IMG/VR virus record: IMGVR_UViG_3300021960_000516
Span: 1 to 23,655 of that record
Strand: one strand, 5' to 3'
DNA from: a virus
DNA: 23,655 bases
Below, one piece after another: positions 1-5,049 of the stretch (position 1 is the stretch's first letter; the number at the start of each line of letters is the position of its first letter). Position numbers and translations under genes: made by a program. Below the pieces are notes generated by a model, which saw only the letters and a list, made by a program, of their open reading frames with translations, ran no database searches and was not told where the DNA came from.

Positions 1-20
1 GGTCTCAAAATAGCGGGCGC

Positions 21-58
21 AAAAAAAAAACCCCGAGGGGCAAGCCCCCCGAGGTTTT
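21..58 (-). terminator. Intrinsic terminator of the leftmost minus-strand unit
   Basis: The arms GGGGC (37-41) and GCCCC (44-48) form a tight stem that extends outward, with single mismatches, to AAAACC/GGTTTT. Read on the minus strand the stem is followed by ten T residues (30 down to 21). It lies 8 bases beyond the stop codon of the 66-716 gene, as expected for a rho-independent terminator of that gene. Confidence 0.85.
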
Positions 59-65
59 GCATGGT

Positions 66-716
66 TTATTCGCCGTGTTTCCACGCTACCATAAACGCTA
101 CTTTTGCCTTGTTGAACCGATCAAGATCGGCAGTGGCATCGCCCCTAGATTTTGCGGATTTCAACCGATCAAAGGCATCAGTAAAAAATGCCTCGACATA
201 CTCCGAGAAATTCTTGTTAGCAGTACGCTTGCGCTCTTTGCCCTGATTGAGAATTTTCCGGCATTGGCGCTTGAGATCGCCCAACCGGTTGGAGCAATAG
301 GTTGAGGTTTTTTCCCTGATCTCTTTCACCAACTCATGCAGTGCCGCATTGGTGCTAGATAGTTTCCCAAACTCTTGGCTAGAGTATGAGAATGCATAGT
401 CAACCCCGATCTCTACCCGCTCTTGCTTGGGATTCTTGAGTTGATCTTCGGTTGGGGTCACATAATGACCATTGATAACCGCATAGGTTTTAGCGGGGTT
501 GATTTGAGAGAAACGCTTGCGATACCCCGCATAGAGTTTGTCCCTTGCCTCTTGGGGTACCTCATCGGGAAACCCTGCAATGTTATCAAGCGCATATTGC
601 GCTTGCCCAACTGATGCCTGATATGTTCCGGCTTGTTGGTAACCGAGATCCTCAAGATCTTTGATGATCAGAGGGGCGATACCCGCCTGAGCGGGATGGT
701 TTGCTTTAGTAGCCAT
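66..716 (-). CDS. Hypothetical phage protein, 216 aa
   Basis: I do not recognise this protein. The start at 716 (MATKANHP) is chosen because GAGG lies about 7 bases upstream; the open frame continues to 860, but that extension crosses the hairpins and repeated control box of the leader. The N-terminal half is mixed. The C-terminal half, from about residue 120, is strongly charged and predicted helical, with a basic stretch (LKRQCRKILNQGKERKRTANK, residues about 148-168), so nucleic-acid contact is possible but unproven. There is no signal peptide or membrane segment. It is the only gene of its transcription unit, with its own repeated upstream module and a strong terminator behind it. Its place among small minus-strand genes beside the structural block suggests an early or host-takeover role; that is inference. 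Confidence 0.75.
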   Translation of the reverse strand: MATKANHPAQAGIAPLIIKDLEDLGYQQAGTYQASVGQAQYALDNIAGFPDEVPQEARDKLYAGYRKRFSQINPAKTYAVINGHYVTPTEDQLKNPKQERVEIGVDYAFSYSSQEFGKLSSTNAALHELVKEIREKTSTYCSNRLGDLKRQCRKILNQGKERKRTANKNFSEYVEAFFTDAFDRLKSAKSRGDATADLDRFNKAKVAFMVAWKHGE

Positions 717-744
717 GATAAACCTCATAATGATGAGAGTTGAT

Positions 745-810
745 AAAACCCCTTGCGGGGACTGAATCGCTTGATTCAGTATTGGTAGAGTATCAGTTGA
801 GGGACTGATA
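745..810 (-). other. Three consecutive hairpins in the leader of the 66-716 gene
   Basis: Three inverted repeats stand side by side: CCCC/GGGG (749-752, 757-760), ACTGAATC/GATTCAGT (761-768, 773-780, perfect 8-bp stem) and TATCAGT/ACTGATA (791-797, 804-810, perfect 7-bp stem). On the minus strand the order is TATCAGT stem, ACTGAATC stem, then CCCC-GCAA-GGGG followed by TTTTAT, which looks like a short terminator or attenuator. They occupy most of the space between the control box at 808-829 and the ribosome binding site of the gene. An attenuating or RNA-stabilising leader is the simplest reading; operators for a dimeric protein are the alternative. Confidence 0.6.
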
Positions 811-829
811 AGTAAAGTTTCATGGTGGA
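808..829 (-). promoter_or_regulatory. Repeated 22-bp control box, copy 3 (upstream of the 66-716 gene)
   Basis: On the plus strand this reads ATAAGT, two variable bases, AGTTT, three variable bases, G, one variable base, TGGA. The same pattern occurs at 1899-1920 and 2558-2579. Sixteen of 22 positions are identical in all three. Each copy lies 68-91 bases upstream of the first gene of a minus-strand transcription unit; here the distance is 91 bases. A promoter or operator acting on the minus strand is inferred. It does not match a sigma-70 consensus well. Confidence 0.6.
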
Positions 830-835
830 GTGGGA

Positions 836-913
836 CACTATTTAGCGATCTCGCTCCCACGCGCCCGCTTCACGCGCCCGACAACAAATAACTGGTATCA
901 AAAGTGGTGGGCA
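836..913 (-). repeat. Distal upstream element, copy 2 (partner at 1927-1989)
   Basis: The shared blocks are CACTATTTAGCG (836-847), a GC-rich middle containing ACGCGCCCGAC, and the run ACAAATAACTGGTATCAAAA with its flank GTGG. Only two copies exist. Each sits directly behind a terminator and in front of a control box, so it belongs to the promoter region of a minus-strand unit. This copy is longer because CACGCGCCCG is duplicated inside it (858-867 and 871-880). On the minus strand TTGCCC, 17 bases, TTATTT could be a poor sigma-70 promoter. Confidence 0.6.
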
Positions 914-915
914 AT

Positions 916-937
916 AAAAAAAGGGGCCGAAGCCCCC
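916..937 (-). terminator. Intrinsic terminator behind the 942-1184 gene
   Basis: The stem GGGGC (923-927) / GCCCC (932-936) has a four-base loop that reads TTCG on the minus strand, the very stable UUCG type. It is followed on the minus strand by seven T residues (922 down to 916). It starts four bases after the stop codon of the preceding minus-strand gene. Confidence 0.9.
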
Positions 938-941
938 TTGA

Positions 942-1184
942 TTATTCTGGTACGGATGGTTTATCCGCATATGATGGGTGCAGTCTGAGTTTGTCCCCTG
1001 AGCATGGACATTCCCGCTCGCCTGGATCACCCTCAAAAAACAACGACCGGGCAAACCCGATTGCCCCGTCAAGTGTCATCACACCACCAATGTTTTTTGT
1101 TGACCAACGCAGGTGCGGGTGATCCATACAGATCACGCTGATATGCACTCCGTATGGGGCCTTGTCAGTAATTCTACCGTACAT
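942..1184 (-). CDS. Hypothetical small phage protein, 80 aa
   Basis: I do not recognise it. The start at 1184 (MYGRITDK) is preceded by GGAG seven bases upstream. A longer frame reaching 1268 would run through the terminator of the gene before it and is rejected. The first half looks like a small beta/alpha fold (YGRITDKAPYGVHISVICM). The C-terminal third is Pro/Cys/Asp-rich and probably disordered, with two cysteines in CPC spacing. There is no membrane segment. It is the third and last gene of the 1830->942 unit, but an intrinsic terminator stands just before its ribosome binding site, so its expression should be lower than that of the genes upstream unless that terminator is read through. 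Confidence 0.6.
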   Translation of the reverse strand: MYGRITDKAPYGVHISVICMDHPHLRWSTKNIGGVMTLDGAIGFARSLFFEGDPGERECPCSGDKLRLHPSYADKPSVPE

Positions 1185-1195
1185 GATTATCTCCG

Positions 1196-1217
1196 AAAAA
1201 ATGGGGGCCGAAGCCCC
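1196..1217 (-). terminator. Intrinsic terminator between two minus-strand genes
   Basis: The stem GGGGC (1204-1208) / GCCCC (1213-1217) has a TTCG loop on the minus strand, with six T residues near its 3' side. It stands five bases behind the stop of the 1222-1554 gene, and its T tract runs straight into the GGAG ribosome binding site of the next gene. It is therefore an intra-operon terminator, likely partial. Confidence 0.85.
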
Positions 1218-1221
1218 AAGG

Positions 1222-1554
1222 TTATAAGAAAGCCACTTGGCGAAAAAATGAACTATCCTCTTCGACATCTACTATTTTTGTGTCCTTTATTTTTTGTTTG
1301 ATGTCACTGAACCCTGATATATAGTCACCGCCTTCAAGCCCATAGCGAGCGCCAATGTAGCCACCCTTTGGATCAGTGATGTAAAACAAAACCCTATCAT
1401 GCTGCGTTGTCACTGCAATTAACATAAAGCGTCTCAAGCGCACCTCTATAGTGTGGGCACTGTTCGCCCATATCAGCATGTCATGTGGGAGCAGCTGTAT
1501 GCTGTTGGGCCATTCTGCCTTCTGAGCAGCCCATAGTCTTGTGAATGAAATCAT
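1222..1554 (-). CDS. Hypothetical small phage protein, 110 aa
   Basis: I do not recognise it. The start at 1554 (MISFTRLW) has GGAG about eight bases upstream. The sequence suggests a compact alpha/beta protein: a hydrophobic core strand (RRFMLIAVTTQHDRVLFYI), a Gly-rich turn region (PKGGYIGARYGLEGGDY) and an acidic, Lys-rich C-terminal part (SDIKQKIKDTKIVDVEED). It has no signal peptide, membrane helix or recognisable catalytic motif. It is the middle gene of the 1830->942 unit, flanked by a GC-rich hairpin upstream and a terminator downstream. The neighbours say only that it is one of a set of small accessory phage proteins. Confidence 0.65.
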   Translation of the reverse strand: MISFTRLWAAQKAEWPNSIQLLPHDMLIWANSAHTIEVRLRRFMLIAVTTQHDRVLFYITDPKGGYIGARYGLEGGDYISGFSDIKQKIKDTKIVDVEEDSSFFRQVAFL

Positions 1555-1572
1555 TTTGATTCTCCGGTTGGT

Positions 1573-1590
1573 GGGGGGCTTGTGCCCCCC
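1573..1590 (-). other. Perfect GC hairpin without a U tract, between two minus-strand genes
   Basis: GGGGGGC (1573-1579), loop TTGT, GCCCCCC (1584-1590) is a perfect 7-bp stem. It lies between the stop of the 1600-1830 gene and the ribosome binding site of the 1222-1554 gene. No T tract follows on either strand, so it is not a classical terminator. mRNA 3'-end stabilisation or a processing barrier is more likely. Confidence 0.5.
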
Positions 1591-1599
1591 GGTTGATAA

Positions 1600-1830
1600 T
1601 TAGATACGCTGAGGATCACCAATCTTCGCTTTGATTGATGCCTGTAGTCGGGATTTGAGATCCTCTCGCCCCTTCACTTCACGCTCCCACTCAGCGTGGG
1701 CATAGTTCAGCACTAGCACCATCATCCGCCACGCTTCAGCGGGTTTGGACATGTTGTCCGCGATGTCGGTAAGCTCTTCGATGCTTGCCGGGGTAACGAA
1801 CAGTTTGCTGTTCGGGAATGGATTATCCAT
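1600..1830 (-). CDS. Hypothetical small phage protein, 76 aa
   Basis: I do not recognise it. The ATG at 1830 (MDNPFPNS) is chosen because GGAG lies eight bases upstream. A GTG at 1929 would extend the frame, but that stretch is the repeated leader and control box, whose differences from the second copy are mostly amino-acid changing, so it is not coding. The protein is mainly helical: an acidic helix (ASIEELTDIADNM), a helix with an aromatic/Met face (AWRMMVLVLNYAHAEWE) and a basic tail (KSRLQASIKAKIGDP). It could be a small binding protein or antirepressor-like factor; nothing in the sequence decides this. It is the first gene of a three-gene unit, directly behind the best conserved copy of the repeated control module. 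Confidence 0.6.
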   Translation of the reverse strand: MDNPFPNSKLFVTPASIEELTDIADNMSKPAEAWRMMVLVLNYAHAEWEREVKGREDLKSRLQASIKAKIGDPQRI

Positions 1831-1843
1831 TTCAGTACTCCAA

Positions 1844-1898
1844 ATCTGCAAGGGCTCAGTTGCCTTGCATTGAGTACATCCTGACACATCAGCAGTGC
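1844..1898 (-). repeat. Shared leader, copy 1 (partner at 2503-2557)
   Basis: Aligned without gaps together with the adjacent box, 1844-1922 and 2503-2581 agree at about 63 of 79 positions (hand count). This copy ends 13 bases before the start codon of the 1600-1830 gene. Conserved parts include ATCTGCAAG next to the gene and TTGCATTGA in the middle. Changes fall mostly at first and second codon positions of the only open frame, so the conservation is of DNA or RNA, not of a peptide. Confidence 0.65.
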
Positions 1899-1920
1899 AT
1901 AAGTCCAGTTTGGCGTTGGA
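1899..1920 (-). promoter_or_regulatory. Repeated 22-bp control box, copy 2 (upstream of the 1830->942 unit)
   Basis: This copy has the same pattern as the boxes at 808-829 and 2558-2579 and differs from the latter at a single position. It lies 68 bases upstream of the start codon at 1830, between the shared leader and the distal element. A promoter or operator for the minus strand is inferred from its recurrence in front of every minus-strand unit. Confidence 0.6.
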
Positions 1921-1926
1921 GTCCGC

Positions 1927-1989
1927 CACTATTTAGCGCTCGCCCTACGCGCCCGACCACAAATAACTGGTATCAAAAGTGGAGGGCAC
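1927..1989 (-). repeat. Distal upstream element, copy 1 (partner at 836-913)
   Basis: It starts with CACTATTTAGCG (1927-1938), then a GC-rich middle with ACGCGCCCGAC, then CACAAATAACTGGTATCAAA and AGTGG. It sits between the terminator of the preceding gene and the control box of the next unit, the place of a promoter. It has one CGCGCCCG unit where the other copy has two. Confidence 0.6.
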
Positions 1990-2014
1990 AAAAAAAGGGT
2001 GGCTTGCGCCACCC
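1990..2014 (-). terminator. Intrinsic terminator behind the 2032-2481 gene
   Basis: A perfect stem GGGTGGC (1997-2003) / GCCACCC (2008-2014) has a GCAA loop on the minus strand and is followed on the minus strand by seven T residues (1996 down to 1990). It lies 17 bases behind the stop codon. Confidence 0.92.
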
Positions 2015-2031
2015 TTCCCGATCATCGCTGA

Positions 2032-2481
2032 TCAGTCGCACTCTATCCTATAGAGCGGCTCGGTTTTTGTCTCAACACCGATCACTACCTTCCGGCAAGT
2101 AGGACTGTCGGATTTCACATATGCGTTAACGCATACTGATATTCCCGATACATCATACCGGTATTCCCTGTTAAGGTATTCCGGCCAGTCCTTTGTGTTG
2201 GTCACTGTACCCATGGTATCCAGTGTCCAAAGCATGTTCATCAATGCAAGGCATTTAAATGACTCAAGTTTGTTCATAGTGATTTGAACATGCGGCTTGT
2301 CACCTACCATAAACAGATGCATGCTATCCGCTTCGCTCATGCACCCGGCGAGAGGCTTTGTGACTTTGCTAATGTCCTTCCGCATCTGAGTAAGCTTGAT
2401 TACTTCCGACCGGGCATGGCGGACAGTGGAGCGTGCTTGGCTTAGGGCACGGTTGAAAGCCAGAACATGAGTACTAGTCAT
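2032..2481 (-). CDS. Hypothetical phage protein, 149 aa
   Basis: I do not recognise it. The start at 2481 (MTSTHVLA) has AGGGGA about seven bases upstream. Residues 1-45 form a basic helical region (NRALSQARSTVRHARSEVIK). The remainder looks like an alpha/beta domain with alternating strands (MHLFMVGDKPHVQITM, SVCVNAYVK, CRKVVIGVE) and ends in LYRIECD. There are four cysteines but no CxxC pair, so a zinc site is not evident. It is the first minus-strand gene next to the divergent control region and forms its own unit with a strong terminator. By position it would be transcribed divergently from the late structural genes, which fits an early or regulatory product; that is inference. Confidence 0.7.
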   Translation of the reverse strand: MTSTHVLAFNRALSQARSTVRHARSEVIKLTQMRKDISKVTKPLAGCMSEADSMHLFMVGDKPHVQITMNKLESFKCLALMNMLWTLDTMGTVTNTKDWPEYLNREYRYDVSGISVCVNAYVKSDSPTCRKVVIGVETKTEPLYRIECD

Positions 2482-2502
2482 GTGGTTCCCCTTTCATGGG
2501 TT

Positions 2503-2557
2503 ATCTGCAAGAGCACTATTGCTTTGCATTGAATACATCTTGACAGATTGGTGATGG
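2503..2557 (-). repeat. Shared leader, copy 2 (partner at 1844-1898)
   Basis: This is the second copy of the leader found upstream of the 1600-1830 gene, ending 21 bases before the start codon at 2481. The best conserved parts are ATCTGCAAG and TTTGCATTGAATACATC. The two downstream genes are unrelated in sequence, so the leader was duplicated or maintained independently of the coding regions. Confidence 0.65.
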
Positions 2558-2579
2558 ATAAGTCCAGTTTGACGTTGGA
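2558..2579 (-). promoter_or_regulatory. Repeated 22-bp control box, copy 1 (upstream of the 2032-2481 gene)
   Basis: The pattern is ATAAGT, two variable bases, AGTTT, three variable bases, G, one variable base, TGGA, 76 bases upstream of the start codon at 2481. It differs from the 1899-1920 copy at one of 22 positions. Unlike the other two boxes it lacks the distal CACTATTTAGCG / AACTGGTATCA element behind it; C-rich sequence follows instead. Confidence 0.6.
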
Positions 2580-2598
2580 ATAGAGCATTTTCTGGCAT

Positions 2599-2625
2599 CC
2601 GGCACCCCCCAGCCCGGCACCCCCC
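2599..2625. repeat. 12-bp direct repeat with 15-bp period
   Basis: CCGGCACCCCCC occurs at 2599-2610 and again at 2614-2625. It is the start of a C-tract-rich stretch whose complementary strand carries G runs of three to six, and it may be a protein-binding site or a structured single strand. Confidence 0.7.
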
Positions 2626-2800
2626 AAACGCCATTTGGGTCCCCCTCGCGCCCCATACCCCAAGATCTACACAAATACCTCACCACATTTCCAACTTTTT
2701 CGTCGCGGCACCTACGAACATTACATATCTTTTCCTTATAAATCAACGACTTAGACCAAAAAAACTGAAAGCGGCAATAACTATCGTACCTTTCCCCTCC

Positions 2801-2830
2801 TTGACACCCCCCACCCCCTTGTGTTATGTG
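2801..2830 (+). promoter_or_regulatory. Candidate sigma-70-like promoter for the late (packaging/head) genes
   Basis: A perfect -35 hexamer TTGACA (2801-2806) is followed after 17-18 bases by TTATGT/TATGTG (2824-2830), a weak -10. The spacer is almost all C. The next gene starts about 100 bases downstream. The -35 match is good and the -10 poor, so the call rests mainly on position. Confidence 0.35.
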
Positions 2831-2931
2831 CTAGGACCACATTTATTTCTATTTGGAAACACCCCCCGTCATGGGACCCATACCTCCCCTTGTACAAAAA
2901 TAAATTTTTATGTTACATTTCAAAGCACAAA

Positions 2932-3546
2932 ATGTCGGAGACCCCCGCATACATGGAACAAATCGTGCCCAATATTGATGAAGATGTTTCCTTGCCAGCC
3001 AATGCCAAGGAAGCGTTTCCAGAACTCACTCCAGCCCAAGAATTGGAGATGAGAGCCAATACCATCAAGTTAATGTCTGATTTAACAGGCACGCCGCTTG
3101 TTCCTACTAAAGAGAATTCTGACGCGGCTGTTGACATTGCTAAGCAGATGGTCTCAAACCCTAAATTGCGTCCCGATTTTGCAAAATATCCCAATGAAAC
3201 ACTTGCCATGCTCGCTGGCATGGTTGCTCAGATGAACGTCTCCATCGTGGAAGAGTTGTCTGACTTTAAGTTGTATGTTGTTAATAAGCTTGTCCAAGAA
3301 GTAGAGACTGCAAAAGATTCAAAATCACGCATTGCAGCCATCCGTAGTCTTGGTGAAATTGATGGCGTAGACGCATTTAAGCGCCGCAGTGAGGTCACGC
3401 ACAAGATCATGTCGATTGAAGAGGTCGAAGAGGAGCTACTGCTCACTCTGAGTAACCTAGAGGACAAGATTATTGATGTCGAAGCACGAGATATCGTTGC
3501 ACAAGAAGTGAAAAATGGCCCAGGCACAACGCAAACTGACGCCTGA
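2932..3546 (+). CDS. Probable terminase small subunit, 204 aa
   Basis: The small terminase would recognise phage DNA and load the large subunit for packaging. The assignment rests mainly on place: it directly precedes and overlaps the large terminase by 32 bases. The protein is acidic and mostly helical, with a central helical stretch (residues about 65-130) and a charged C-terminal part (AIRSLGEIDGVDAFKRRSEVTHK, then IEEVEEEL) of a type I associate with small terminases of aquatic podoviruses. The start at 2932 (MSETPAYM) is the first ATG of the conserved-looking part; no clear Shine-Dalgarno precedes it. An in-frame GTG at 2821 would start inside the candidate promoter and is rejected. An alternative is an unrelated protein that happens to precede the terminase. 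Confidence 0.65.
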   Translation: MSETPAYMEQIVPNIDEDVSLPANAKEAFPELTPAQELEMRANTIKLMSDLTGTPLVPTKENSDAAVDIAKQMVSNPKLRPDFAKYPNETLAMLAGMVAQMNVSIVEELSDFKLYVVNKLVQEVETAKDSKSRIAAIRSLGEIDGVDAFKRRSEVTHKIMSIEEVEEELLLTLSNLEDKIIDVEARDIVAQEVKNGPGTTQTDA

Positions 3547-5041
3547 ACAGCTTTTTAAGCTGCGTCAGTCCTTAAAGACGCTGCCTGACAAGCAAAAACG
3601 CCGTACTTTAGAGCTAATTAAGCGCTATGACACCGAGATTACGCAAGAAATCGGCAAGGATTCGTTCCTAGACTTCGTTAAGCATGTCTATCCGGGCTAT
3701 AAAGTAGGTCCACACCACCTAAAACTGATTCAAATCTTTGAAGATATTGCTCGTGGGGTTAAAAAACGAGTGATTGTTAACATTGCACCGCGTCATGGTA
3801 AGTCGGAGTTAATTTCTTACCTCGCGCCTGCTTGGTTTTTAGGTAAGTATCCGAATAAAAAAGTGATCATGTCCTCTCATACTGCGGACTTGGCTGTTAA
3901 CTTTGGCCGTCGAGTGAGAAACTTAGTAGGATCTGATGACTATAAGGAAATATTCCCGCAAATTGAGCTGCAAGCGGACTCTAAGTCAGCGTCTAGGTGG
4001 GGTACTAACTTTAATGGTGAGTATTTTGCTATTGGTGTTGGAGGTGCTCTTGCTGGTAGGGGTGCTGATCTGTTCATCATTGACGATCCGCACTCTGAAC
4101 AGGAAGCTAAGACAGGGCGGCCAGAGGTTTTTCTCACTGCTTGGGAATGGCTCCAGTCCGGTCCCTTGCAGCGTCTTATGCCCGGGGGCGCAATCATTAT
4201 CGTGATGACTAGATGGTCTAAATTGGACCTGACTGGGATGATCGTCGACCAAATGGGGCGTGAAGAGGGGGTTGATCAGTGGGAAGTGGTAGAGTTTCCG
4301 GCGATCAAGGATGATGGAGAGCCTCTATGGCCAGAATTTTGGCCAATTGAGGAACTCTTAGCCAAAAAAGCTGCTCTGGACATCCGGTATTGGAATGCCC
4401 AGTACATGCAAAAGCCTACCTCTGAAGAAGGAGCGCTGATTAAACGGGAGTGGTGGAGGATCTGGGAGCAGGAAAGCCCACCTTCGTGCGAGTTTACTAT
4501 TATGAGTCTGGACGCTGCCCAAGAAGCCAATAATCGTTCAGACTACAATGCGCTGACTACATGGGGTGTCTTTTTTAATGAAGAAACCAACAACTACGCC
4601 ATTATTCTGCTCAATTCCATCAAGCGACGTCTGGAGTATCCAGACTTAAAAGCCATGGTGCTTGAAGAATATAAAGAGTGGCAACCAGACGCATTTATGG
4701 TCGAGAAGAAATCTTCTGGATCCGTGCTTTATCAAGAATTTCGCCGTATGGGTATCCCGGTATCTGAGTTTACCCCCGGCAAAGGGCAGGACAAAATAGC
4801 TAGGGTAAACGCCGTTTCTTCCCTTTTCCAGGGCGGAGTGGTGTATGCTCCAGATAGGCGTTGGGCTAAGGAAGTTGTGGAGGAATGCAACGACTTCCCA
4901 AGCGGGGCCAACGATGACTTAGTAGACTCCACCACCCTTGCGCTGTTAAGATTTAGGCAAGGTGGTTTTATTCGTCTGCCGACAGATGAACCAGAAGATA
5001 ATTTTCTCAATCGTCCTCGGCGTAAAGCTGCATATTATTGA
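3515..5041 (+). CDS. terL: Terminase large subunit (packaging ATPase and nuclease), 508 aa
   Basis: This is the motor that pumps DNA into the prohead and cuts it from the concatemer. The ATPase domain shows Walker A APRHGKSE (residues 91-98), Walker B LFIIDD (186-191) and a coupling motif IVMTRWS (about 229-235). The C-terminal nuclease domain shows the first acidic strand IMSLDAA (D333), FMVEKKSSG (E397) and the terminal acidic cluster GANDDLVDS (464-472), the RNase H-like arrangement of phage terminases. The length is normal for the family. It overlaps the preceding gene by 32 bases, so translation is probably coupled. The portal gene follows after eight bases, the usual packaging gene order. 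Confidence 0.97.
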   Translation: MAQAQRKLTPEQLFKLRQSLKTLPDKQKRRTLELIKRYDTEITQEIGKDSFLDFVKHVYPGYKVGPHHLKLIQIFEDIARGVKKRVIVNIAPRHGKSELISYLAPAWFLGKYPNKKVIMSSHTADLAVNFGRRVRNLVGSDDYKEIFPQIELQADSKSASRWGTNFNGEYFAIGVGGALAGRGADLFIIDDPHSEQEAKTGRPEVFLTAWEWLQSGPLQRLMPGGAIIIVMTRWSKLDLTGMIVDQMGREEGVDQWEVVEFPAIKDDGEPLWPEFWPIEELLAKKAALDIRYWNAQYMQKPTSEEGALIKREWWRIWEQESPPSCEFTIMSLDAAQEANNRSDYNALTTWGVFFNEETNNYAIILLNSIKRRLEYPDLKAMVLEEYKEWQPDAFMVEKKSSGSVLYQEFRRMGIPVSEFTPGKGQDKIARVNAVSSLFQGGVVYAPDRRWAKEVVEECNDFPSGANDDLVDSTTLALLRFRQGGFIRLPTDEPEDNFLNRPRRKAAYY

Positions 5042-5049
5042 GGTGATTC

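Larger units (their letters stand above)
2580..2931. other. Divergent intergenic control region, no gene seen
   Basis: About 350 bases separate the minus-strand genes from the plus-strand packaging genes. The first part (2599-2661) carries runs of 4-6 C on the plus strand, a 12-bp direct repeat and a perfect hairpin CCCAAA/TTTGGG (2623-2628, 2634-2639). The middle (2680-2790) is A+T-rich without a strong consensus, though TTGATT, 17 bases, TAATGT can be read on the minus strand (about 2747 down to 2719). The last part has more C runs and a candidate plus-strand promoter at 2801. Open frames on either strand here lack ribosome binding sites and sensible composition. Confidence 0.6.

Noticed and set aside
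836-847. CACTATTTAG (also at 1927) read on the plus strand as a T7/SP6-type promoter core
   Set aside because: The CACTAT core is similar to single-subunit RNA polymerase promoters, but plus-strand transcription would run antisense through the minus-strand genes and terminators, and the rest of the consensus is absent.
717-860. N-terminal extension of the leftmost minus-strand gene to 860
   Set aside because: The region holds three hairpins and the control box; a good ribosome binding site precedes the ATG at 716.
1831-1929. N-terminal extension of the 76-aa gene from a GTG at 1929
   Set aside because: It would translate the repeated control box and leader. Differences from the second leader copy are mostly amino-acid changing, and GGAG stands before the internal ATG at 1830.
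2478-2746. Open frames on the minus strand in the divergent control region
   Set aside because: They run through C/G tracts and repeats, have odd Gly/Trp-rich composition and no ribosome binding site.
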